This document shows, piece by piece, positions 47,920-55,292 of a stretch of DNA of 64,000 nucleotides. Numbering within the stretch: position 1 is the first letter of the stretch; each line of letters starts with the position of its first letter. The stretch spans positions 1 to 64,000 of IMG/VR virus record IMGVR_UViG_3300027901_000002; one strand, 5' to 3'. The position numbers and the translations under genes are program-made. This DNA is from a virus. Under the pieces are notes generated by a model. That model was not told the origin of the DNA and did not search any database. It saw only the letters and a program-made list of their open reading frames with translations.

Positions 47920-48194
47920 TTTATTTTCCTCGTTGCGTTTTTAAATCTCCAATACCTATCGCTACTTTCAAATTCGTCTATAATTGGATGATGGTGTATT
48001 GGTTTTAATCCCATTTCGTGTAACACTTTATGGTGTAATTCGTGAATAAGTATTTTTAGCCAAATTGAAGGGTCTGCGTTTTTACCACACAAAAATATTT
48101 CTTTTGGCTCTGCACAATAACCAAGCGCCCATTTATCGCCTAATTTATTCCAATCCACAAACATATCATCGGGCACTTTAGGTAAAATTTTCAT
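47877..48194 (-). CDS. Small HExxH metallopeptidase-like protein, 105 aa
   Basis: ILIHELHHKVLHEMGLKPIH contains H-E-L-H-H with a third His nearby, the zinc-peptidase signature of small M78-like proteins. DSSDRYWR-like acidic residues follow. Possibly cleaves a repressor or host protein. Overlaps the upstream zinc-ribbon gene. Confidence 0.6.
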   Translation of the reverse strand: MKILPKVPDDMFVDWNKLGDKWALGYCAEPKEIFLCGKNADPSIWLKILIHELHHKVLHEMGLKPIHHHPIIDEFESSDRYWRFKNATRKIKWRTLKKIYKGKCC

Positions 48195-48339
48195 CTTTTA
48201 ACATCCATTTTAAATATTGTTTAGTTACCTTTACTTGTTGATTACAATGAGGACATATCGTTTCTATTTTCCTCACGTTATAAACGTAAGAATAAGGAGG
48301 TTCAAATTCCTTTTTACAAGCTGGACACTTAAATTTCAT
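48178..48339 (-). CDS. Zinc-ribbon miniprotein, 53 aa
   Basis: MKFKCPACKKEFEPPYSYVY and ETICPHCNQQVKVTKQYLKW form two C-x2-C knuckles. ATGA overlap with the basic protein upstream and 17-nt overlap with the metallopeptidase start. Confidence 0.7.
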   Translation of the reverse strand: MKFKCPACKKEFEPPYSYVYNVRKIETICPHCNQQVKVTKQYLKWMLKDENFT

Positions 48340-48515
48340 TTGTATCGCTTGTCGTCTTTTCTTACAATAAACGGAAAATAAGGTATTTCCTTAAAAAGGT
48401 TTGGAAACTGTAGTTTCCACTTCGAAGCTCTATACTTTCTCGTTCTTACTCGTTTTCGTCTGAGGGCCTTTTCGCTCCGTAGTCTGGAATATTTGTGTTT
48501 TTTCTTTCGTCCCAT
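48336..48515 (-). CDS. Very basic 59-aa protein overlapping a membrane protein gene
   Basis: MGRKKKHKYSRLRSEKALRR, then VRTRKYRASKWKLQF. It starts inside the end of the membrane-protein gene in another frame (70-nt overlap), and its TGA overlaps the next ATG. About 40 percent Lys/Arg, so probably binds DNA or RNA. The ATGA coupling argues that it is real. Confidence 0.55.
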   Translation of the reverse strand: MGRKKKHKYSRLRSEKALRRKRVRTRKYRASKWKLQFPNLFKEIPYFPFIVRKDDKRYK

Positions 48516-48724
48516 TTTATAACTACCTCTTTTTTTCTACCGCTACAACAACAAATTAGAATCATTATTATTATAATTCCAATAAATGTTGCGTTGGTTC
48601 CGAATTCTATTTCTGTAAATATTAAAAACCAAACTAACGCTTCTATTAGAACAAATACTAAGAAAAATATTCCGACCAAAATTGCGATAACAATTACAAA
48701 TGCAATAAAATCGTGTTTGTTCAT
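48446..48724 (-). CDS. Membrane protein, 92 aa
   Basis: Two hydrophobic helices (FIAFVIVIAILVGIFFLVFV and TFIGIIIIMILICCCSG) with a charged tail (RKKEVVIKWDERKN). Start at ATG 48724 (TAATATG). The cysteine run CCC at the membrane edge may be lipid-linked or metal-binding. Confidence 0.65.
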   Translation of the reverse strand: MNKHDFIAFVIVIAILVGIFFLVFVLIEALVWFLIFTEIEFGTNATFIGIIIIMILICCCSGRKKEVVIKWDERKNTNIPDYGAKRPSDENE

Positions 48725-48725
48725 A

Positions 48726-48857
48726 TTAGTCAATATATCCGCTAATAAATTTTGCCATAGCTATTCGGTGTTCTTCTTCTTCTTTTTCCTTTTTTAGTTT
48801 TGCTATTAATAAATCAAGCATTTCGTCCAATTTATCTAAACTATCTTTCAAACTCAT
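48726..48857 (-). CDS. Coiled-coil miniprotein, 43 aa
   Basis: MSLKDSLDKLDEMLDLLIAK then LKKEKEEEEHRIAMAKF; heptad pattern typical of a short dimerising helix. The ATG overlaps the upstream stop. Function unknown. Confidence 0.6.
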   Translation of the reverse strand: MSLKDSLDKLDEMLDLLIAKLKKEKEEEEHRIAMAKFISGYID

Positions 48858-49129
48858 ACATTAAACACGTCTCCGTTTTCTTCTTTCTTTTTGTCTTCGT
48901 AATGGGAAATTAGTCTGCGGTATATTTCTTGTTTTGCCGATTCTAAAATTCCCATAATAGTGTTGTAATCGTTATATCGTGTTGGATCTATTACTTCTGT
49001 TAACAACTTACATATACAGTAGTTTAGTGCTCCAGTAATTTCTTCCTGTGGAAGTTTACACAAATCAAATATTAAATAATCTAAACAATAAGCCAATATT
49101 TTTCTATTTTCTTTTTTTATGTACGGCAA
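48854..49129 (-). CDS. Hypothetical protein, 91 aa
   Basis: TTG start directly after the previous TAA (TAATTG). Helical with YCLDYLIFDLCKLPQEEITG and NTIMGILESAKQEIYRRLIS. The latter part resembles helices in small phage proteins; no function assigned. Confidence 0.6.
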   Translation of the reverse strand: MPYIKKENRKILAYCLDYLIFDLCKLPQEEITGALNYCICKLLTEVIDPTRYNDYNTIMGILESAKQEIYRRLISHYEDKKKEENGDVFNV

Positions 49130-49294
49130 TTATTTTTTCAACTCTTTTCCAGTTTGTGAATCAAATTTTATAGCGTTTTTATGACATTCTGCGTGGCAGG
49201 CGTACCATCTATCCATCAACCCTACCAGAAGTCTAGCCAACGAACCGTATCCAGTATTCCCTCCAAAAAACGATGTCCATTTAATTTTTTTCAT
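49130..49294 (-). CDS. Hypothetical protein, 54 aa
   Basis: MKKIKWTSFFGGNTGYGSLA, then DRWYACHAECHKNAIKFDS: short, one CxxxC pair with histidines. ATGA overlap with the next upstream gene. Unknown role. Confidence 0.6.
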   Translation of the reverse strand: MKKIKWTSFFGGNTGYGSLARLLVGLMDRWYACHAECHKNAIKFDSQTGKELKK

Positions 49295-49671
49295 TGTTCA
49301 AATAAACCATCCAATACTATTTTTGTAGAATAAGAAACACATCCATGTTCGTATGTTTCTTCTAATATTTTCATAGCTAAACCATACCACAACCAAAATT
49401 CTCGTTCGTTTCTTTCTGCTACGCATTTTTTAATCTCTTTTACGAGATAATTATCTCTTCTCTTGTCACAAAATCTTGGTTCTAAGAGACAAAACTCACA
49501 TTCGTCATTAGAACCAGGTCTTTTAAGAACTAAATGAGATATTGCTTCTTCACAAAAAGGACAACCTCCAGCTATTATATCGTTGTAATCTTCGAATTTT
49601 TCTAATTTTCCCCATCTTTCTGATATTGATTGTATAGCTAATTCTGAAGCTTTTTCTATTACATCACTCAT
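49291..49671 (-). CDS. Zinc-binding protein, 126 aa
   Basis: GCPFCEEAISHLVLKRPGSN and DECEFCLLEPRFCDKRRDNY suggest a double zinc site within a helical protein. Acts perhaps as an adaptor. Unrecognised. Confidence 0.6.
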   Translation of the reverse strand: MSDVIEKASELAIQSISERWGKLEKFEDYNDIIAGGCPFCEEAISHLVLKRPGSNDECEFCLLEPRFCDKRRDNYLVKEIKKCVAERNEREFWLWYGLAMKILEETYEHGCVSYSTKIVLDGLFEQ

Positions 49672-49693
49672 TTTCTATTTTTCCTCCAAATAT

Positions 49694-50095
49694 TTAGTAC
49701 CAACAACCCCAAACATATTTTTCGAAAGGATAGCGTTTTAAGTGCCAATAATATCGAATAAGAGCCATTATTACTGTGTATTTATTGACTTCCCAACCCC
49801 TAGATGGTTGACCGTGATGGTGTTCTGGTCTTGTCTTCATTTTCCTACTCCAATACTCGTGATTGTATATGTTACCTTTACAATAATACCGTAAAGCGTT
49901 TCTCACCGTCTTTAAAAGGAATTTATGTTCTTCTATTGGAACGAACGGTTTTCTTTTATCCCAATCGTAACAATCCTCTATATGATTGTGGAGCATCCAA
50001 AAAGGAAACATTTTGTTGTAATTACGAGTAATATAGAAGCCATCCCCTTGTGTTGTCCTACAATACCTACATCTTATCGAATAATCGGCACCCAT
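49694..50095 (-). CDS. Hypothetical protein, 133 aa
   Basis: Starts MGADYSIRCRYCRTTQGDGF (one cysteine pair), contains a His/Pro-rich stretch (RPEHHHGQPSRGWEVNKYTV), and ends in aromatic-rich WHLKRYPFEKYVWGCWY. The middle resembles nothing I know. Adjacent ATGA-coupled genes. Confidence 0.6.
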   Translation of the reverse strand: MGADYSIRCRYCRTTQGDGFYITRNYNKMFPFWMLHNHIEDCYDWDKRKPFVPIEEHKFLLKTVRNALRYYCKGNIYNHEYWSRKMKTRPEHHHGQPSRGWEVNKYTVIMALIRYYWHLKRYPFEKYVWGCWY

Positions 50096-50286
50096 TATTT
50101 TTCCTCCTTTCTATGTCTTTGACACTCCCAATATTCCGCCTCGATTCCTTTTTTAATGTCGGGAAGGCTTATCTTTCCGAAATACCACCATCGGGACAGT
50201 ATTCTCCCAAATAATATTAAGATTATTCCTCTTCTCCCACAACAAGAACATCGTCTCGACAATATACCCGTGTTTTTTATTATCAT
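50095..50286 (-). CDS. Hypothetical Arg- and Cys-containing protein, 63 aa
   Basis: MIIKNTGILSRRCSCCGRRG then hydrophobic IILILFGRILSRWWYF, then basic/charged end. A C-S-C-C-G motif suggests a metal site next to a short hydrophobic helix. Coupled on both sides. Confidence 0.55.
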   Translation of the reverse strand: MIIKNTGILSRRCSCCGRRGIILILFGRILSRWWYFGKISLPDIKKGIEAEYWECQRHRKEEK

Positions 50287-50615
50287 TTTCTATTTTTCAC
50301 CCACATTATTTTTCCTTCTTTTTTAAGTTTTATACACGTTTCGAAAACTTGTCTCGCGTCCAAATTGTGTTCGAACGCTATATCGCTTGGATAAATAGTT
50401 TCGTTTTGATGTTCGTCTAAATACATTAAAATAAATTTTTCCAAATCTTCCTGATACCATTCTTCTTTTCTTACGTCGTGCCAAATCCAAGCGTGAAAAT
50501 GAGGTCTCCAAATTACGTGAACCTCCCATCTTAAAAATTTAAACCAGAATCCTATTTTTTGGAAATATCCGTTGTACATTTTTCCAAATTCTATAAACTC
50601 TTTAATTCTACACAT
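50283..50615 (-). CDS. Winged-helix-like protein, 110 aa
   Basis: The C-terminal half (EDLEKFILMYLDEHQNETIY, then EHNLDARQVFETCIKLKKEG) has the helix-turn-helix layout of a winged helix. The N-terminal half is aromatic-rich (FLRWEVHVIWRPHFHAWIWH). Possibly a transcription regulator. Confidence 0.55.
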   Translation of the reverse strand: MCRIKEFIEFGKMYNGYFQKIGFWFKFLRWEVHVIWRPHFHAWIWHDVRKEEWYQEDLEKFILMYLDEHQNETIYPSDIAFEHNLDARQVFETCIKLKKEGKIMWVKNRK

Positions 50616-50617
50616 TT

Positions 50618-50734
50618 TTATCCTTTACTTTTTTTATAATAAGTACAATTTTTAGGTTTAAATCCTATTATTATTAAATATTTAAACTGACATTTTTTGT
50701 AATGTTCGCAAGTTTTACAAAACTCGTCGCTCAT
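50618..50734 (-). CDS. Cysteine-rich peptide, 38 aa
   Basis: MSDEFCKTCEHYKKCQFKYL then GFKPKNCTYYKKSKG. Same pattern (C-x2-C-x-H/Y-x-x-x-C...K-N-C-x-Y-Y-K) as the 36-residue peptide at 42321-42431, so a second member of a small family. Confidence 0.6.
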   Translation of the reverse strand: MSDEFCKTCEHYKKCQFKYLIIIGFKPKNCTYYKKSKG

Positions 50735-50737
50735 TTG

Positions 50738-50896
50738 TTACCACTCGTACTTACAATCAGTACAAAGGTGCTTCTTTTTGTACATTGGTTTTTGACCATA
50801 ACCAAAATGATATAACGGTTTATCTAAATCGTCCCATTCTTGGATGTGCTTTGGATTGTTGTTTCCACACATCGGACAAGTAGTTTTATTTACCAT
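50738..50896 (-). CDS. Zinc-ribbon miniprotein, 52 aa
   Basis: MVNKTTCPMCGNNNPKHIQE, then HLCTDCKYEW at the end: two C-x2-C pairs. ATG overlaps the stop of the upstream zinc protein. Function unknown. Confidence 0.65.
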   Translation of the reverse strand: MVNKTTCPMCGNNNPKHIQEWDDLDKPLYHFGYGQKPMYKKKHLCTDCKYEW

Positions 50897-51135
50897 TCTT
50901 CACCACACTCGTCACAAACATATCCTTTGTTTGCTAATAAATTACTTTCAAACTCTACAAATTTTCCATTTTTATCGTAATAAGCTACTCCGCCTTCCCA
51001 CCAAAGAATTTTATCACTACCACAAACGTAGCAATATTCTCCGCGCTCTCTTAAAACAATTCTTAAATTCTCGATAAAATTGAGAAAATTACAAAACGGA
51101 TTTAAGTATTTTGTCGAGTATTTTTTTATGTTCAC
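50890..51135 (-). CDS. Zinc-ribbon protein, 81 aa
   Basis: EYCYVCGSDKILWWEGGVAY and NKGYVCDECGEEW make a zinc ribbon. ATG 51135 lies 46 nt inside the upstream gene; the true start may be later, but no good codon is closer. Function unknown. Confidence 0.6.
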   Translation of the reverse strand: MNIKKYSTKYLNPFCNFLNFIENLRIVLRERGEYCYVCGSDKILWWEGGVAYYDKNGKFVEFESNLLANKGYVCDECGEEW

Positions 51136-51373
51136 GATCTTCCCACTTGTTGTAATTTTTATTTATACAGGCAATTTTAACAATAGATTCGCACGGATTA
51201 TATGCACAAGTTTGACAAGGATCGTGCGTACAATCTATATATCCAGTAGCCTCGTATTCTCCTTTAAAATGTTCACACTCTGTTAGTACACAAATGTTTG
51301 GAGATACATAACACCAATATTTACTACAATAAATTTCTTCTCTTATTATAATTTTTTTCTTCAATTTAACCAC
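51089..51373 (-). CDS. Cysteine-rich protein, 94 aa
   Basis: IYCSKYWCYVSPNICVLTEC, then IDCTHDPCQTCAYNPCESIV and more. Ten cysteines in 94 residues suggest two or more metal sites. Distinct from ribbon proteins. Coupled to the 178-residue gene upstream. Confidence 0.6.
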   Translation of the reverse strand: MVKLKKKIIIREEIYCSKYWCYVSPNICVLTECEHFKGEYEATGYIDCTHDPCQTCAYNPCESIVKIACINKNYNKWEDREHKKILDKILKSVL

Positions 51374-51902
51374 TAATTGAAACTATCCCTTTTTTGCGTT
51401 TTCTATCTTTCACAACCTTTAAAAATTTTCTAATTGTAGCTTCGTTCACGTTTCTAAAAATCGTGTGTTCGAAATCGTACCTAAATTCTTTAATTCCAGT
51501 TTGTAAGAAATTTTCAAGTATATTTACCAATCTACTTTCTTTTTTTATCCCACAATATCTCGTATCTGTTGTTACCCCTATCCACCATTTCATTTCGTGG
51601 ATTCTTTTCCAAATCAAATCGAGAGTTTTTCTTACGTCCCGTTCGTTGTCGTTAATTTCCCAAAACTCTTCTGGAAATATTTGAGTAAAAATTCTTTTTT
51701 CTTCTTCGTTAGTATAAAACGGATTGTAAGGAATGTTTATCAAATCTCTATCGTATCCTTTCGGATGTAGTATTACTTTATACGAATCTTTTGTTTTTAT
51801 TATAAACTTTAGAGAGTTTTCTAGGAATTCTGCTATTTTAAAGTATCTAAACAAAACAACTTCTAACTTTCTATACATTTCAAATTCTTTTGAAACTTCC
51901 AT
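51366..51902 (-). CDS. Hypothetical protein, 178 aa
   Basis: Soluble, mixed fold: EFEMYRKLEVVLFRYFKIAE, then PFYTNEEEKRIFTQIFPEEF, and a basic C-terminus (KFLKVVKDRKRKKGIVSI). A TATA-like TGTATAAAATTT lies about 20-30 nt upstream at 51917-51928, so it may head a transcript. Function unknown. Confidence 0.6.
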   Translation of the reverse strand: MEVSKEFEMYRKLEVVLFRYFKIAEFLENSLKFIIKTKDSYKVILHPKGYDRDLINIPYNPFYTNEEEKRIFTQIFPEEFWEINDNERDVRKTLDLIWKRIHEMKWWIGVTTDTRYCGIKKESRLVNILENFLQTGIKEFRYDFEHTIFRNVNEATIRKFLKVVKDRKRKKGIVSISG

Positions 51903-51935
51903 TTTTTACATCAACCAAATTTTATACAAAAAAAA

Positions 51936-52304
51936 TTAGGTAAAATAAGTTTTACCGTTTGCTCCAAACTTCTTCATTAGATCGTCGTAGTTTTCTTTTA
52001 CGTGTTCTAGCGCTTCGTGTGCTTCCTTTTTTACGATTTTTGGAGTAACTTCTTTAATTTTTTCGGTTAAATACTCGAGTGATTTAACCATATATTCTTT
52101 TAAGTGTTTGAAATTTGTTTTATGGTCGTAGAAATTAGCAAGAGTAGCTTTATGCGCTTTATAAATTTCCACATAAAAATCTGCAAAACAAAAAGTACTT
52201 TTTTCTATAAAATCGTCCATAATATGTCCAAAATGAATATATCGACCAACTATTTTTTCAGAGTTAAACTTTTTCGAGTATTTTTCGAACTCTTCGTTGC
52301 TCAT
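51936..52304 (-). CDS. Hypothetical helical protein, 122 aa
   Basis: MSNEEFEKYSKKFNSEKIVG, FADFYVEIYKAHKATLANFY and a long C-terminal helix (LEHVKENYDDLMKKFG). Looks like a soluble helical bundle. No family recognised. Confidence 0.6.
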   Translation of the reverse strand: MSNEEFEKYSKKFNSEKIVGRYIHFGHIMDDFIEKSTFCFADFYVEIYKAHKATLANFYDHKTNFKHLKEYMVKSLEYLTEKIKEVTPKIVKKEAHEALEHVKENYDDLMKKFGANGKTYFT

Positions 52305-52607
52305 TTAATATCTATATCCCATTTCTCTTATTGTTTTAAGAACAGGACAATCCAGACACCAATCGTCCTCGTATAATCCCTCCACTCTTGTTAAGGCACA
52401 TATAAATTCGTTAAGAAAAACTCCATTTAAAACTTTAGCAACTGTTAAATAATTACAGTTTTTATAAAAACCTAAATTGCTTAGAAATAGTTTTATTAAG
52501 TATTTGTTTTTCCGTAGCTTCCGATAGTAAGCGCCCGTGTCTGCGCCACTGCACTCATTCTTTATTGGAGTCAATCTAATAACGTGTTTTATTACAACTG
52601 AATCCAT
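52305..52607 (-). CDS. Hypothetical protein, 100 aa
   Basis: VIKHVIRLTPIKNECSGADT, then RKLRKNKYLIKLFLSNLGFY and LYEDDWCLDCPVLKTIREMG with a terminal C-x2-C. Perhaps one metal site. Directly abuts the next gene's ATG. Confidence 0.55.
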   Translation of the reverse strand: MDSVVIKHVIRLTPIKNECSGADTGAYYRKLRKNKYLIKLFLSNLGFYKNCNYLTVAKVLNGVFLNEFICALTRVEGLYEDDWCLDCPVLKTIREMGYRY

Positions 52608-52805
52608 TTACATCGCCACAGTAATAAGAAGAATAACAAGGAATATTAAACCACACAACATAGACGATGCGTAGAAAAATATTCCGAGTGCTCCGAGAAA
52701 TTTTGATAGTTTTGGTCTTTTATCTTTGTAAAACGAAGAAAATCCTTCGAGTAAAAATATTAAACAAAGAAAAATCCAAACTAACAAAATAAAAAAAGTC
52801 AGCAT
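52608..52805 (-). CDS. Small membrane protein, 65 aa
   Basis: Two hydrophobic helices (TFFILLVWIFLCLIFLLEGF and GIFFYASSMLCGLIFLVILL) joined by a basic loop (YKDKRPKLSK). Overlaps the next upstream stop by 1 nt. Unknown function. Confidence 0.65.
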   Translation of the reverse strand: MLTFFILLVWIFLCLIFLLEGFSSFYKDKRPKLSKFLGALGIFFYASSMLCGLIFLVILLITVAM

Positions 52806-53062
52806 TATACAATATCCTTTGGATCTATTTTTTTACCAATCGGGACGGAGTAGCCTTTTTTATTCTTACCAGTTTTGCGAATCTCTTGTCCTCCGCATTC
52901 GTCGGAGTCTTTCCATTGACAAGTTTCGCATTTTTCTAAACCCCAGAATTGAACATCCCAACATTCGGCTGTTAATTTTGATTGGTCAGCTTGCCTTGCT
53001 TCCGTTATTTTTTCAAATTCTCTTTTCGTTAAATAAAAATTTGTCTTTCCAAAATGAGGCAT
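52805..53062 (-). CDS. Hypothetical protein with Cys motif, 85 aa
   Basis: MPHFGKTNFYLTKREFEKIT, and GLEKCETCQWKDSDECGGQE. A C-x2-C-x7-C cluster suggests metal binding. I use ATG 53062, two bases after the TIR-like stop, rather than an upstream TTG. Confidence 0.55.
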   Translation of the reverse strand: MPHFGKTNFYLTKREFEKITEARQADQSKLTAECWDVQFWGLEKCETCQWKDSDECGGQEIRKTGKNKKGYSVPIGKKIDPKDIV

Positions 53063-53063
53063 T

Positions 53064-53390
53064 TTATTCAACTTCCTTTTCTTTCCATTTTTCTAAAATA
53101 GGTTTTACTTTTTCTTCCAATAATAATTCTAAGTTTCTATCTTTATCTGTAAAATACACTCTTGCGATAATATTACATTCTTTAAAATGATTTTCGTCTA
53201 TTTCTGTCCCTTCTTTTATTAAAAGGATTAATTCTTTTCCAATTTTTTTTGCGTGTATTAATTCTTCTACACAAAGAGGGTCTAAAAAATATTCGTCTGA
53301 AATTACTAAAATAACGCCCTTACATTCTTCCATTTTTTCCTTCCAAGGCCCTCTTCCTACCGTTATATTACTTTCTTTTTTTTCTTTCAA
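53064..53390 (-). CDS. Truncated TIR-domain-like protein, 108 aa
   Basis: CKGVILVISDEYFLDPLCVE then ELIHAKKIGKELILLIKEG match the middle of TIR domains (central strand followed by x-C-x-x-E-L helix containing the position of the catalytic Glu, then a strand). The N-terminal strand and helix of a full TIR domain (about 140 residues) are missing. Could be a degenerate NADase, a binder that blocks host TIR assembly, or a nucleotide-sensing domain. Evidence is motif only. Confidence 0.55.
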   Translation of the reverse strand: MKEKKESNITVGRGPWKEKMEECKGVILVISDEYFLDPLCVEELIHAKKIGKELILLIKEGTEIDENHFKECNIIARVYFTDKDRNLELLLEEKVKPILEKWKEKEVE

Positions 53391-53608
53391 AATTCCTTAC
53401 CACAACCACAACAATAAATATAGACTGTTTCGCATTCCATTCCTATGTTAGTTTTGTCTATTTTTCGACAGGGTAACGTGAATTCTGCGTATTCGTGTTG
53501 AGTCCTTTCCCATTCGAAATTCTTAGAGCCGCATTTTGGACAACATTCTATATCCGTTAATCTATCAATAATATATTTTACAAATTCTTCTTCTTCGCAT
53601 TTATCCAT
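53387..53608 (-). CDS. Zinc-ribbon protein, 73 aa
   Basis: ECCPKCGSKNFEWERTQHEY, then ETVYIYCCGCGKEF: ribbon with C-P-x-C-G and C-x-C-G knuckles. Very similar in layout to the next two genes, suggesting a local duplication series. ATGA coupling. Confidence 0.7.
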   Translation of the reverse strand: MDKCEEEEFVKYIIDRLTDIECCPKCGSKNFEWERTQHEYAEFTLPCRKIDKTNIGMECETVYIYCCGCGKEF

Positions 53609-53613
53609 TTAAA

Positions 53614-53865
53614 TCAACAATTGTAAGTGTCTTGAAAAATTATTTTGTTACAATTTTTACATTTAATAACAATATAATCGTGATATTCTGGAAAAAAATT
53701 GGAGTCCAATTTTTTAATGTAATCTTCTTCTACTCCAAAACTAAACACGCCTAAATCCATTTCTATGGAACCGTAAAATTCTGTACAACCACATTCACAC
53801 GATATTCCTTCTTCGTCTAAAATTTGGAGTAGGTATTCTTTTAATCCTTTCTCAAAATCTGACAT
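53614..53865 (-). CDS. Zinc-ribbon protein, 83 aa
   Basis: GISCECGCTEFYGSIEMDLG, then IVIKCKNCNKIIFQDTYNC. Same arrangement (N-terminal acidic helix, first knuckle, long middle, second knuckle) as the proteins on both sides. Confidence 0.7.
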   Translation of the reverse strand: MSDFEKGLKEYLLQILDEEGISCECGCTEFYGSIEMDLGVFSFGVEEDYIKKLDSNFFPEYHDYIVIKCKNCNKIIFQDTYNC

Positions 53866-53890
53866 CTAAATCAACTTGTCTATTATTTCT

Positions 53891-54097
53891 TCATTCATCG
53901 TACAATACCTTCCCACAACAATTACAGTTTATTTTGTGATGTCCATGTGGATAAATTTCGTAAGGATGGTCGCTTATAACTTTACCTTTTTTATCGATAT
54001 TTATAAAAGTACTAATTGTTACGCAGAATTCGTCGTTTCCACAATCTGGACACTCTGGTTCGTCCAATTCTTCAATTAGCCACTCAAATTCACTCAT
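53891..54097 (-). CDS. Zinc-ribbon protein, 68 aa
   Basis: LDEPECPDCGNDEFCVTIST, then HHKINCNCCGKVLYDE. Start at ATG 54097 (MSEFEWLIEELDE). Third member of the local ribbon series with proteins at 53387-53608 and 53614-53865. Confidence 0.7.
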   Translation of the reverse strand: MSEFEWLIEELDEPECPDCGNDEFCVTISTFINIDKKGKVISDHPYEIYPHGHHKINCNCCGKVLYDE

Positions 54098-54248
54098 TTT
54101 TTTCACTTTTTAAGTATGATTCTATACTGTTATAAGAGGAAGTGCGTTCTGTGTTACAGCTCGTGCACTTCCACGTGATTTTGACGAGGTTACCTTCTCG
54201 TTGTATTTTTATTCTTTTCCAATTATGATGACAAATTCGATAAGACAC
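54090..54248 (-). CDS. Zinc-binding miniprotein, 52 aa
   Basis: GTG start at 54248: MSYRICHHNWKRIKIQREGN, then TWKCTSCNTERTSSYNS. C-H-H and C-x2-C suggest one zinc site. Overlaps neighbours by 8 and 26 nt. Confidence 0.5.
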   Translation of the reverse strand: MSYRICHHNWKRIKIQREGNLVKITWKCTSCNTERTSSYNSIESYLKSEKNE

Positions 54249-54342
54249 CTATCATCACAACAATTATGGCAATTAAGATAAATATTATGCAGACGATACA
54301 ACCACAATACCAAGCTTTTTCGTGTGGTTGTTCGCGACTCAT
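54223..54342 (-). CDS. Single-span membrane peptide, 39 aa
   Basis: MSREQPHEKAWYCGCIVCII then FILIAIIVVMIGVLSNLSS: charged N-terminus, cysteines C-x-C-x2-C at the membrane edge, one helix. ATG overlaps the preceding stop. Confidence 0.55.
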   Translation of the reverse strand: MSREQPHEKAWYCGCIVCIIFILIAIIVVMIGVLSNLSS

Positions 54343-54599
54343 TGTTTAATGCCTAAAATTTTATAACTTCCGTCTTCATTTACTTCTATTTCAATTCCAA
54401 TCTCACATAAACAATAAGCGAAATTGCAGCTTATTGCGTCTTCGCTAAGTCCAATTTGTAATCCTTTTTCCCACATACTGTCTTTGTTTGAATGGAGATA
54501 TATAACAGTTTTGTAAGGAAAAATTGGCTTTTCTTTCAAATATAATTTTATTCCACAACGAGGACAATATTCGTCCCCATATTTATGTTCGCAATTCAT
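54339..54599 (-). CDS. Zinc-binding protein, 86 aa
   Basis: MNCEHKYGDEYCPRCGIKLY is a ribbon knuckle with a preceding C-x-H; later part includes CNFAYCLCEIGIEIEVNEDG. One or two metal sites. No family recognised. Confidence 0.65.
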   Translation of the reverse strand: MNCEHKYGDEYCPRCGIKLYLKEKPIFPYKTVIYLHSNKDSMWEKGLQIGLSEDAISCNFAYCLCEIGIEIEVNEDGSYKILGIKQ

Positions 54600-54600
54600 T

Positions 54601-54756
54601 TTAATCCTTCCTATTATAAACAGAAACTTCGTTCCCTTTTATTATAACTCTAAATTTTGAGCCGCAATTTTTGCATTCACAATCACATCCTTTGTAAAGG
54701 GGCATTAATTTTAACTCAATTTTCGTTTTACAGTCTGGACAATTAAATTCAATCAT
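54601..54756 (-). CDS. Zinc-ribbon miniprotein, 51 aa
   Basis: MIEFNCPDCKTKIELKLMPL, then CDCECKNCGSKFRVIIKG. Start at ATG 54756, overlapping the preceding stop. A MJ0042-like ribbon pattern (F-x-C-P-x-C...C-x2-C-G-x-x-F). Confidence 0.7.
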   Translation of the reverse strand: MIEFNCPDCKTKIELKLMPLYKGCDCECKNCGSKFRVIIKGNEVSVYNRKD

Positions 54757-54947
54757 TTTTTTCCAACTAATCCTTTTAAAATTTCTTCTGTTGTGTGGTC
54801 TTCTTGATGCCACATCATCCTATCAGAGATAGGAGGCACGTTAAAAACGTAATTAATAAGAAATTGTCCGAGTCTCATGTCTGGACAACGCTCCCACGCT
54901 TCTTTCAACAGAGAAGTTATTACTTCTATTCTTTTTTGGTCTCGCAT
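54753..54947 (-). CDS. PDMRLGQ-MWHQEDH family protein, copy 1 (64 aa)
   Basis: ERCPDMRLGQFLINYVFNVP and MMWHQEDHTTEEILKGLVG. A family I know as small bacterial and archaeal proteins with the P-D-x-R-L-G-Q core and an acidic D-H/D-D-E end, function unknown. A second copy is at 61401-61649, so the virus carries two paralogues. Confidence 0.75.
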   Translation of the reverse strand: MRDQKRIEVITSLLKEAWERCPDMRLGQFLINYVFNVPPISDRMMWHQEDHTTEEILKGLVGKK

Positions 54948-55261
54948 TTTAATTCGTTTATCGCGTCTTCTATATGTTGTTTAAACAATTCTTTTTTAAA
55001 CCCAAAATTAGTATTATCGAGTTTGTCTTTAAAAGGAATGTAAAGCATACTATCTAATTTGGCACACAGCCAACAAATCATTCGTTCGTGTTCATCCTTT
55101 CCTCTATAATAAGATTTTGAGTAGTGATATCTTTTTATTTTTTTTATGTAAAAATACCAGAGTAATTCTGTAAAATAGGTTGTTTGTTTTGTGTGTTTAG
55201 TAGATTTATCTCTTACATCTTTTCCAAAAACTTTCATAGTTTTATCGTATATAAAATCCAA
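54926..55261 (-). CDS. Hypothetical protein, 111 aa (start uncertain)
   Basis: TTG start at 55261 gives LDFIYDKTMKVFGKDVRDKS; the open frame extends to an ATA at 55309 behind GGTGAT, with coding-like residues (RDRRLDLHITHRE). C-terminal half YYRGKDEHERMICWLCAKLD. Function unknown. A second possible AUA start in the window. Confidence 0.55.
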   Translation of the reverse strand: MDFIYDKTMKVFGKDVRDKSTKHTKQTTYFTELLWYFYIKKIKRYHYSKSYYRGKDEHERMICWLCAKLDSMLYIPFKDKLDNTNFGFKKELFKQHIEDAINELKCETKKE

Positions 55262-55292
55262 TTCTCTATGCGTAATATGTAGATCGAGTCTT

